From: Anthopleura xanthogrammica
Taxonomy: Eukaryota; Cnidaria; Anthozoa; Actiniaria; Actiniidae
Length of the DNA stretch: 64,000 bases
Reading direction: 5' to 3'
Assembly (NCBI GenBank): GCA_964019055.1
Contig: OZ025217.1
Span: 126,501 to 190,500 of the forward strand
Position numbers and translations under genes: made by a program. Numbering within the stretch: the first letter of the stretch is position 1; the number at the start of each line of letters is the position of its first letter. This document shows, piece after piece, positions 34,401-45,500 of the stretch. The notes beneath the pieces were generated by a model. The model made no database searches. It was not told the origin of the DNA and worked only from the letters and a program-made list of their open reading frames with translations.

Positions 34401-37400
34401 CCAGGTCACTGACTACAAGCCTACCTTAGTTTGTGCACTAATCTGTGATAATTTGTTGTTACTGGCCAGATAGCAAGATTTCGTCGCTATCACATTGGTA
34501 CCATCAAGTCCAAAGGATGGAAAAACCTTGCTAAATTAATGGAACCTATCATCATTATGGTAAGTCAACTGACTTGTGAAAATCATTTGAACATCTTCTC
34601 ATCATTCACTTTCCAGTTCATTTTTCTTGTACTTTGTGCTGTTTTCAGATCATCACTGCCACAGCTTCTGTTTTTCTGCCAGCAGCCTTCTCCTGCACAC
34701 CGTTTGAATGTGCTTTTTCATCAAAAGGTTACAGGTACATCTTGATCCCTGATTTATCTGCTACAAGTTGATCAGGATACTTTGTCCAACCCTAGCCCTT
34801 GCAATAAATGAGTTAGGGATTGAGTACTTATGTGTGCCACAGGGACTAGGTAATGCTTTTGGATAGACAGTCAGTAGCTCCAGTAACATATAAAGAGATA
34901 TATATAGAGATAATAACTAAAAAACCAAGTCAAGTAAGAGCTATTGTCAGTAAACTGTTTCCAGGCAGCACTTCAAACTACACTTTCCATAATCGTTCAT
35001 TTTTTTCATTCTCATTTTTTATTTAGTTCCAGATGCTTGTCTTCATCTCACAGTCCTCTTCACACCGAACTCTCTGTCAATAACTATTCTTGTCCAGAAG
35101 GGATCACCATTACCTACAATGGTACTCAGTTTACTAATGCGTCTTTTAATGAAGGTAATTGAACTGCTTATTTCAACAGTGGTGTGGGTTGAGATATGGA
35201 TACAAATACGTCATTAGCTAAACCAATCATGGTGCAAGTTGTTACTTTTCCAGATCCAATCAGAATACTGATTTATGATTCATATAGCGCCCTTTCTATA
35301 TGTATATAATCAAAGGCGCTTTACAACCATGAGAGATGGTTAGTATGAGGTGTAAGGGACGTGTAGGTTTTTTACAATCATGAGAGATGGTTAGTATGAG
35401 GTGTAGGGGACGTGTAGGTTTTTTACAATCATGAGAGATGGTTAGTATGAGGTGTAGGGGACGTGTAGGTTTTTTACAATCATGAGAGGTGGTTAGTATG
35501 AGGTGTAGGGGACGTGTAGGTTTTTTACAATCATGAGAGATGGTTAGTATGGGGTGTAGGGGACGTGTAGGTTTTTTACAATCATGAGAGATGGTTAGTA
35601 TGGGGTGTAGGGGACGTGTAGGTTTTTTACAATCATGAGAGATGGTTAGTATGAGGTGTAGGGGACGTGTAGGTTTTTTACAATCATGAGAGATGGTTAG
35701 TATGAGGTGTAGGGGACGTGTAGGTTTTTGATAGTTAATATTTTTCTTTGGTTTTAGTTGCAACTCTTTTGTTTGTAACTGGCGAACAAGCTATACATCA
35801 TCTGTTCTCACGAGGAACACATTTTGAGCTAGGATATGCGTAAGTTTAACAATACGAACAATATCTTTTATTCTTTATGAAGCCTTCTATTGTGCAAACA
35901 AAAGTACGGTCATGGCACAGTACGGTCATGGCACAGTACGGTCATGGCACGGTACGGTCATGGCAGGGTACGGTCATGGCACAGTACGGTCATGGCACAG
36001 TACGGTCATGGCACAGTACGGTCATGGCAGGGTACGGTCATGGCACAGTACGGTCATGGCAGGGTACGGTCATGGCACAGTACGGTCATGGCAGGGTACG
36101 GTCATGGCACAGTACGGTCATGGCAGGGTACGGTCATGGCACAGTACGGTCATGGCACAGTACGGTCATGGCACAGTACGGTCATGGCACAGTACGGTCA
36201 TGGCAGGGTACGGTCATGGCACAGTACGGTCATGGCACAGTACGGTCATGGCAGGGTACGGTCATGGCAGGGTACGGTCATGGCAGGGTACGGTCATGGC
36301 AGGTTACGGTCATGGCAGGGTACGGTCATGGCAGGGTACGGTCATGGCACAGTACGGTCATGGCAGGGTACGGTCATGGCACAGTACGGTCATGGCACAG
36401 TACGGTCATGGCACAGTACGGTCATGGCACAGTACGGTCATGGCAGGGTACGGTCATGGCACAGTACGGTCATGGCACAGTACGGTCATGGCACAGTACG
36501 GTCATGGCAGGGTACGGTCATGGCACAGTACGGTCATGGCACAGTACGGTCATGGCAGGGTACGGTCATGGCACAGTACGGTCATGGCACAGTACGGTCA
36601 TGGCAGGGTACGGTCATGGCACAGTACGGTCATGGCACAGTACGGTCATGGCAGGGTACGGTCATGGCAGGGTACGGTCATGGCAGGGTACGGTCATGGC
36701 ACAGTACGGTCATGGCACAGTACGGTCATGGCACGGTACGGTCATGGCACAGTACGGTCATGGCAGGGTACGGTCATGGCACAGTACGGTCATGGCACAG
36801 TACGGTCATGGCAGGGTACGGTCATGGCACAGTACGGTCATGGCACAGTACGGTCATGGCACGGTACGGTCATGGCAGGGTACGGTCATGGCACAGTACG
36901 GTCATGGCAGGGTACGGTCATGGCACAGTACGGTCATGGAACAGTACGGTCATGGCACAGTACGGTCATGGCAGGGTACGGTCATGGCACAGTACGGTCA
37001 TGGCAGGGTACGGTCATGGCACAGTACGGTCATGGCAGGGTACGGTCATGGCACAGTACGGTCATGGCAGGGTACGGTCATGGCACAGTACGGTCATGGC
37101 ACAGTACGGTCATGGCACAGTACGGTCATGGCACAGTACGGTCATGGCAGGGTACGGTCATGGCACAGTACGGTCATGGCACAGTACGGTCATGGCAGGG
37201 TACGGTCATGGCAGGGTACGGTCATGGCAGGGTACGGTCATGGCAGGTTACGGTCATGGCAGGGTACGGTCATGGCAGGGTACGGTCATGGCACAGTACG
37301 GTCATGGCAGGGTACGGTCATGGCACAGTACGGTCATGGCACAGTACGGTCATGGCACAGTACGGTCATGGCACAGTACGGTCATGGCAGGGTACGGTCA

Positions 37401-40400
37401 TGGCACAGTACGGTCATGGCACAGTACGGTCATGGCACAGTACGGTCATGGCAGGGTACGGTCATGGCACAGTACGGTCATGGCACAGTACGGTCATGGC
37501 AGGGTACGGTCATGGCACAGTACGGTCATGGCACAGTACGGTCATGGCAGGGTACGGTCATGGCACAGTACGGTCATGGCACAGTACGGTCATGGCAGGG
37601 TACGGTCATGGCAGGGTACGGTCATGGCACAGTACGGTCATGGCACAGTACGGTCATGGCAGGGTACGGTCATGGCAGGGTACGGTCATGGCAGGGTACG
37701 GTCATGGCACAGTACGGTCATGGCACAGTACGGTCATGGCACGGTACGGTCATGGCACAGTACGGTCATGGCAGGGTACGGTCATGGCACAGTACGGTCA
37801 TGGCACAGTACGGTCATGGCACAGTACGGTCATGGCACGGTACGGTCATGGCACAGTACGGTCATGGCAGGGTACGGTCATGGCACAGTACGGTCATGGC
37901 ACAGTACGGTCATGGCAGGGTACGGTCATGGCACAGTACGGTCATGGCACAGTACGGTCATGGCACGGTACGGTCATGGCAGGGTACGGTCAAGGCACGG
38001 TACGGTCATTGCACAGTACAGTCATGGCAGGGTACGGTCATGGCACAGTACGGTCATGGCACGGTACGGTCATGGCAGGGTACGGTCAAGGCACGGTACG
38101 GTCATGGCACAGTACAGTCATGGCAGGGTACGATCATGGCAGGGTACGGTCATGGCACAGTACGGTCATGGCACAGTACGGTCATGGCACAGTACGGTCA
38201 TGGCACAGTACGGTCATGGCAGGGTACGGTCATGGCACAGTACGGTCATGGCACAGTACGGTCATGGCACGGTACGGTCATGGCACAGTACGGTCATGGC
38301 AGGGTACGGTCACGGCAGGGTGCACAAGTCATTGGACAGTACCGTATCTCTTCTATTATCTGTTATCTCATTGTTAAATAATCGCATTTTTTCTTGTTTT
38401 CCTAGGTCATTATTTACCGTGTTGGTGGTGTATTTCATTCTAGCTTGTTGGTCTGCGGGTAGTGCTGTGTCTAGTGGTCTTGTAGTCCCTATGCTGTAAG
38501 TACTCATTATCCTGCTGCCTGTTACAGTAGATCACATGACTTGTGTTCTTGTAATCCCTATGCAGTATATCACGAGACCGGTGTTCTTTTCAGGTTTATT
38601 GGTGGTGTGTATGGTCGTATCATCGGTAGGGCCATGGTTGATCTGTTTGGAGTCCACACCTCAGGTATGTAACTATCACATCAAACGCTAGGTACCCTTA
38701 GGTACCCTGAGTGAGATCATCTCTATAGATATACACGCTTTCTTTTGTACTTTTACATTTGCCTTGATCGACACGTTATAATCACCTAGCTACGCGCGCT
38801 CTGATTGTTCGAGAAATGTGCTGTATTACTGAACAGAGCACGGGTAAGCATTGCTGTATCGTTTCCAGGATACTGGGCGTGGATGGACCCTGGTGCCTTT
38901 GCGCTGATTGGTGCTGCCTCATTCTTTGGTGGAGTGTCAAGATTGACCATGTCTCTTACAGTCATCATGGTATGTATGTTGTAGACTACAGTTAAAGTAT
39001 TACAGAATTATCTCTCTTTCGACCCTGAAGCGTTAGAGGGTGGATAGTAATAAGATATCAGGGTGACTGCCGTGCGTACTTACTTACCTTCTCTCTATGC
39101 GTGTCCATTAGCAGTAGGTGGAGAAACTGTCAGTTCATTGTCAAATCTAAAATTACATTGTTTGGCATTGAACTGATCAAACTTGTGTGAGTGCGCAGCT
39201 TTTGTTTGTTAAAGGTAGTTTTTCCCGTTGAGTCATTTGTACCCTGACGATTGGCCATGCGCCTGCAAGCTCAGTAGAAAGAAACAAACGCCTTTAATAA
39301 CTTAGTTGATTGTTGTTTCCCCCCCGGCAGATGGAGATAACGAATGATATTCAGTTTCTTCTTCCCATCATGGTTGCTATCATGGTTGCTAAGTGGGTCG
39401 GTGACTTTACTACACATCCCTTGTACCACGCTCTGTTGGAGTTGAAATGTATTCCATTCTTAGACTCTGAGCCAATCATAATCCACGAGGGATCAACAAG
39501 GTAGGTACCGATATTACCACATAGATTTTCCATGCCGTGTAGTGTAAAGACTGTGTATAACCTTCATCTGTCTTACTTTAGCATCAATCTAGAGCTATAC
39601 CGTGCTTCCCACGCCATGACTAAACCAGCTATTGTAAGTACCCTTTCTCTCGTATCGTAGATCTCTTGTACAAAATCCTCAACTGATCTTTGATTGATAG
39701 GTTGTAAACAAAGTAGAAAGTGTTAGACATTTGTCGCGTCTTCTGTTGGAAACTCCTCATGGTGGGTACCCTGTGGTGCAGAAGGATGATCGTGATGGGG
39801 TAGTCTTTGTTGGAATGATATCAAGGTACGTGAGACCTGAAGCGAAGGACGTTTTCCCTTTCAGACTCATAATATTTAGTATTTTGTACCTAAAACTGTA
39901 GAAATGACATAAGTATCTTACTGTCACGTGAGGACATCTTTTCATCGCGAGAGAATTTGTCAGTGAACCAGGAAGAGATGGATTTTAGCGGCATAGACTA
40001 TTATCTGGTAAGTTCACATTTTTCATTTTCTTTGCTTCCCTTGATTTTGAGCTTTTTCCCCTTCCCTTTTGTCAGCGTCACAACTCGACGCTAAAATGGT
40101 TACTGTCACGTTACAGCATCCATTTTGAACCAATCAGAAAGCGCGCCAATGGAAAAACTTGAGCACCATCACGGTCACAGCACGGTCAAAGCACGGCACC
40201 GCACGGCATCGCGCACGGCACGGCACACGCCGGCCACTGTCACATTACGGACATCCAATTTGAACCAATCAGACAGTGCGCCAATGAAAATGCTTAAGCT
40301 CCATCACGATCACGGCACGTACATAGTTTTTAGTCATACGAAATTGGTTCCAATAAACGTGTTATACAGATTTCGATGAATTAAAGGAGTACATTCTATT

Positions 40401-41243
40401 TGTATCTCACAGATGAATAAAGGCTACATTCCTCAGGCTCTGCAACTAAATGAGACATTACAGCGTTATGAACGAGACCCACGATACGACGATCTCTTCA
40501 TAGACTTGGTAAATCGGTCTTAACCTAGTTTTTAGAGACCTTTCATTGCTCGTCTCCATATACTAATCTTGTTATGCGTTATAAAATTTTTCCCCACAGT
40601 TCCCATACGTTAATGACTCGGCACCGTCTGTACAAGAAAACTTTTCTCTCCATCGTACTTATATTATCTTCAGGACTCTTGGTCTCAGGTAACAATCTCT
40701 TGTTCACTTCATCATACCCAGTTTCCTAAAGCGCAGGCATACCATGCAATATTAAGTGGTTAATGCACCTTTCAGCAGCTTCACCGGGGGTAAGGGTGCT
40801 AACCTCGGGATAACCAGGGAGATATGTGGGGCATTACAGGGGGTTTGGACGCTGACATTGCCCCTTTGGGTCGGGAAAATTGCTTGACGATTGTTGCAGC
40901 TTTGCGTGCAACCAGTTCTATGACCACAGATACTGCATAGTTGAAGAAAGTAAACGATGGGTTCTTTTGTGATTGCACTTTACCACATTTATATTTTACA
41001 ATTTCTTTTATTTTTTTCTCTTGCAGACACTTGGTTGTAGTTAGCCAGAGTAACAGGTAATCCGTTAAAACTATGTGAATCTTGGAGGGGTATGATCATG
41101 AAGTGTTCTAACCCTCCTCCTCTTTCTCTACATACTGTAGGGTCAAAGGTATCATTACAAGGAAGGATCTGATGGGATTCCATCTGGAAGAAAGGATCTT
41201 ACAGCAACTTCACGACCATGGACCTACAACCATGGAGCTATGA
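31485..41243 (+). CDS. CLC-6/7-type chloride/proton exchanger (24 exons)
   Basis: A membrane transporter of the intracellular CLC branch, expected in endolysosomal membranes. Coding exons: 31485-31694, 31912-32033, 32580-32613, 32696-32776, 32926-33101, 33175-33267, 33443-33602, 33680-33763, 34292-34396, 34470-34559, 34649-34734, 35027-35154, 35758-35839, 38406-38495, 38594-38664, 38869-38969, 39331-39500, 39582-39633, 39701-39825, 39902-40007, 40413-40508, 40600-40688, 41027-41056 and 41141-41243; 827 aa. GGSGIPE is the anion filter. The gating Glu201 is in GPEGPMIH and the proton Glu268 in FSMEE, 67 apart as in human CLC-7; having both predicts an exchanger. Exon 12 has three N-glycosylation sequons (NYS, NGT, NAS), as expected for a lumenal loop. 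Exons 18-24 encode two CBS domains. Whether it is closer to CLC-6 or CLC-7 cannot be decided by eye. Exon 1's donor was chosen by phase. Confidence 0.92.
33861..34017. mobile_element. hAT-type MITE in CLC intron 8
   Basis: An 8-bp target duplication, CTTTACAT, flanks the element (33853-33860 and 34018-34025). The left end is CAGTGGCAGA and the right end TCTGCCA, as if the last three bases were lost. Inner arms CCCCCTTTG and its inverse are paired. The 8-bp duplication and CAGTGGC end are hAT hallmarks. Confidence 0.72.
35324..35729. repeat. 51-bp tandem repeat, eight copies, CLC intron 12
   Basis: The unit contains TTTTTTACAATCATGAGAGA then GTTAGTATGAGGTGTAGGGG. Copies are nearly identical. 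Because 51 is divisible by three it leaves an open minus-strand frame that is not a gene. Confidence 0.95.
35905..38330. repeat. 16-bp minisatellite, about 150 copies, CLC intron 13
   Basis: The unit is TACGGTCATGGCACAG or TACGGTCATGGCAGGG, with rarer CACGG, CAGGT and CAAGG forms. The array is almost free of insertions or deletions. It fills nearly all of intron 13 (35840-38405). It lacks stop codons in all three forward frames, which produces three overlapping frames of over 800 codons that are not genes. A block is duplicated at a distance of 944 bp (59 units). Confidence 0.97.
40094..40320. repeat. Two-copy direct repeat with a CACGGCA-rich stretch, CLC intron 20
   Basis: Copy 1 contains CATTTTGAACCAATCAGAAAG and copy 2 CAATTTGAACCAATCAGACAG (key TTTGAACCAATCAGA), about 145 bp apart. 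Between and after them are short CACGGCAC/CACGGTCA units that resemble the 16-bp array unit of intron 13. Confidence 0.65.
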
Positions 41244-42578
41244 GCAAGTGCTTCTTCTGATGTCAGCTTTGTTTCATAGGAATGATAAGAACAACAGCTA
41301 AGTGTAGTTTAGTGCTTATAGACAGGATATAATGTTAAATATGTGCATAGAAAGAGTCTAAGTGGATGTGACTAACATGTACTTGCTTCACTACACAAGG
41401 TGTCCGTTAATCTGATATCATATCAAAGGCTTTGATGAATCACTGTTCTAACATGTCACATCAGGTCCAGTACTGGAAGTATTATGGAAACAGATGTTTC
41501 AGTATGATTTAAATCTTTTTTAGTTTTTATTGAAAATTTTTATACTTTTCTTTTGACTATAGGCTATGTTTTGAAAATCACAGATCAAGTTATTGCAATA
41601 TGTGGCATTCAAAAAGAAAACTATAGGCTATGTTTTGCATATCAGGCCCCCACTTTAAAATGTGCTCCCCTGTCCCTGTGACTGGTGTTTAGCTCCTTGT
41701 GTAGAAGTCAAAGTATGGTGTTAGAATATAAAATAAAGAATGGAATATTAAATAGCAATAAGGATACATTGTACACACATTTATTTCATATAAATCTCAT
41801 TGTTAGCTACATCATTCATATTTATATTTATGGCTAATTGTACAGACACATATAATTGATTTCTAGTAAAATTCACTTCACTTCCAAAGAAAAGTTTGGC
41901 AGTTGTTGTCACTAGTAACTAAAAATCTCATAACAAACAAAGTCCATCTAAACACTTATTCATGTAACAGTTAATCCAATACATTACTCACCATTGACAT
42001 AAATTAAGAGCAATAAGTAAAGGTTATAATACCTTATACCTTGGTGGATATGATATATATCAACCCGAGGGTTGATATATATCATATCCACCAAGTTATA
42101 AGGTATATATCATCATTGGGAAGTTTCTTAAGCACAGGGTTGATAACTAGATATCTATCTCCCAAGGAGGTTGATATCTAGTTATCAACCGGGTAAGCTG
42201 CCGTTGGGTGAATATGAAGAATAAAGACCACCAGTGAACAAAAGAAACTGACTCGATGATATAACTAGTAGTAACTTTTAGTCACTACAATATGACACCT
42301 ACAGTCTTTGACATGTGACAATGATCTCCCCCCCCCCCCCCCTGCGAAGTAGGCTATTGGCAGGACACAATATTGTCAAAGAGTGTAGGCTACTTATGTA
42401 TTCTATTACAACTCAGTATAGTGTAATATGCACTTCAATGTATCAATTGTCATCGTGTATCTATATATTATTATAAAATGTTGCTACTACTATCAATATT
42501 GTCATCCAAACATAACACATGGCCAGCTATTCTGATGATATTATGACATGTAGTATATTTCTTTTTTTGTATAATCTA
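41244..42578. other. Intergenic region between the convergent CLC and Homer genes
   Basis: Holds the 3' untranslated regions of both genes. AATAAA at 41732-41737 is a candidate CLC polyadenylation signal. Two palindromes lie at 42029-42106 and about 42136-42192. A poly-C run lies at 42328-42342. No coding exon recognised. Confidence 0.55.
42029..42106. repeat. Near-perfect palindrome with 38-bp arms
   Basis: TTGGTGGATATGATATATAT on the left mirrors ATATATATCATATCCACCAA on the right, around CAACCCGAGGGTTG. One mismatch was seen in the outer arms. A second palindrome (GGTTGATAACTAGATATC and inverse) follows at about 42136-42192. Confidence 0.85.
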
Positions 42579-45500
42579 TTAATTCTGCCAAAAATTGGGT
42601 ATTCTCTGGTTCAACAAGTTCAGCTCATTTAGTTTGGCTTGTATTGCTTGATGTAAGGATCTCAGTTCATCAGCTTTGGATGAATTAATGGATGATTCTC
42701 TCAATTTGTCTTCTAATTCCTTCACTTTTTGTTGAAGCTCTTCATTTTCACCTCTGCACACCTACGAATGGACCACATAACATCACAATCATTAATATTA
42801 TGCATCTTACGCATGCAGAGGGAGAAGAATTATTATCACTCCACTAACCTTGACTTGGTTTTTCAATTCATTATTTGTGTGTTTCAATACTGTTGCCTCC
42901 TAATAACAATCAAAATGTACCATTGATTAGGAACTGTACAATCAAGCTATCTCGCTCCCTATTTAACTGAGAAAGGATTTCATTCTGACTGGCATGACAT
43001 GTGTTTGAAAATGCTATCATTCTTTAAACCAATGACAGCAAGCAAGCAAGGACATTGCTCATTGAATCAAGACTGTACCATCATGATCTTGGCATGGCAC
43101 CTCTAGTCATAACCAAATATTTGATATTTTCATACTCCACACTCGGGTCTTACCTCTTCCTTCTCCTTGTTTACACTCTCCAAGTGGATAATTCTACCTT
43201 CTAGTGCCATTTTCTCTTGTTGAACATTATTGAAGACATCTGCATCCAGGTTGGATGACTCCATCTCTTGCACCTATTATCAAGATATTATTAGTGGTCA
43301 TAAGTGACGAGTGTTATTATCAAGATAATGGTCGAAAGCGACGACAGAGTGTTGTGACGGCATTGAGTACATAATGACTCACCTTCTTCCTAAGTCTAAT
43401 ACTCTCTTCTTTATAAGCATTTAACTGTTTCTTCCATTCTTCTACATTAGCCGTACTCTCTTGAAGTGCAGCTGTCAGTCTTGCATTGTTGTTCTTTAAT
43501 GTCTGTAGTTCAGTTTCCCATTTCTTAGCATTGGTAGAACTAGTAGAAAGACATGATACCATTAGACTCTTCATTAAACAACAGAGTGAGAGGGAGTAGC
43601 AGGGCCATAGCCACCAGCTGTGCGGTTGGTCCTGTTTTAACCAGTTAAAACTGGACCACTGTCCAAATGGTGGCTATGACCTTGAGCAGACAAACATAAA
43701 CTTAACAGGGAGATCTTTTATAAAAAGAAAAACATTAAATAAAACCCTGTTCACATGATTGAGTGGTCTGGTGAGAATGATACCTTTGAGCCAAAGCCAT
43801 TTTGAGTCTGTCGTTTTCATACTTGAGTTGTGCTTCAGTGTTACCAACTGGTTTATGGCTGATCCCAGGAGATTCTCTACTGTCATCCTTGAACCATACA
43901 ATCAATTTTATATGTAGTGTAGGCATAACAATAATGATAGATACACACACACAACATCATCAACAACAACAAGATAATAATAACAAAAGGAAAAATCAAA
44001 ATTATGTTGAAATAGAGTTAAAATATAAAAGATTAAGTTCATTGCACAAAGTAACAAAAATAAGTGTTAGGAAGTGTTATAGCAAAGGTTAGCTTACTTT
44101 ATCTAAGGTTAATTTAAAGGAGGCAGGAAGAGAGATCTTCCTAGACACACTGTTATGGTTAGAATCAGCATCTATACTTCTCTGCTTTACGAACTGAAAC
44201 ATGATCAAGAATGTTAAGTATGTATTTATGTAGCATTCCCACCACACAATCAAGGATTCTAAGGGATCACTGCAATGCTAGGCATTCAACTACTGCATAA
44301 AGTGGTGGATTCAGTGACGAAGGAGTCCAAATCCAACCCAGTTAGTAGGTAATGGTAATAATATATGTTAATCATTGGATTATAAGACAGTCATGCAAGA
44401 TATGACCAGGCCAATCAGAGATCAGTTAGTAGATAATGGTAATAATATATGTTAATCATTGGATTATAAGACAGTCATGCAAGATATGACCAGGCCAATC
44501 AGAGATCAGTTGGTAGATAATGGTAATAATATATGTTAATCATTGAATTATAAGACAGTCATGCAAGATATGACCAGGCCAATCAGAGATCAGTTATGTA
44601 AACAATTAGATAACATGCTCATTGTTTGGAGGATTCAATACATTTGGTTGTACAAAAGAAAAAAGCACAGGGATTAGAAGGATTAAGTCCAAGTATTTAT
44701 TTCTGTTGTTAAAACTATTACTTGAACAAAATGATTAGAAAAAGAAAAACAACAGAACTGTAAAATATAAACACAACACTGATATCTCAACAAATACCTT
44801 TTTTGCTCCTTAAAAACAAAAATGGTGAATTAATATCAAATGATAAATAATATCAAGTGAATTAATTCACTTGATAATGACATCGGACGATGTCGAAACA
44901 TAGTAATCTCTTTGTGTTTGTTTTTCTGATAAATTTTATATCAAAGTCCAGACCCATCAATATCAAAAGGACAAGAAAAAAAGCTGTGTTTGAATTATAT
45001 AAGCACAACAGACAGATGCAATTTGGCTCAGAAATCCTAAATGTAAGAATGTTATAAACTGTACATTTGGCTATTGTGGTCAACTCATACCATATGTTAA
45101 GGTGTAGTTAGTAGGTGGTTGGAGGTGTTTGTCAGTGGTTGGTTAGGTGTTGGTAAGTGGTTGCTCAGGTGTTGGTAAGTGGTTGCTAAGGTGTTGGTAA
45201 GTGGTCAGTAGGTTTTGGTAAGTCATGTCAGTAAGTGAAAATAGCCATACATTTCAGTATTTTTCTTATATATTGAGCATACCTCGATGCTACTGGTGGA
45301 TGAACCACTTTTTACTGAAGTTCCTTGTTGAGGGGTGGGTGAATCTCTCACACCATTCACACTTGGTAGATTGTTCTGGGTAGTGGTAGCAGTGGTTTGG
45401 GGTGATGATGACCCACTGGAGGGCCGACTGGTATTAGCAAGAGATGTGCTGGAGCTTCTTGCATCTTTGAACACTTCAGCAAACTGGGAGGTAAAAAAGG

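Noticed and set aside
35296..35763. Minus-strand 155-codon repetitive frame
   Set aside because: Product of the 51-bp tandem repeat inside a CLC intron.
35877..38499. Three overlapping forward frames of 821-869 codons
   Set aside because: They are translations of the 16-bp tandem repeat in all three frames; 16 is not divisible by three and the unit has no stop codon. The region is a CLC intron.
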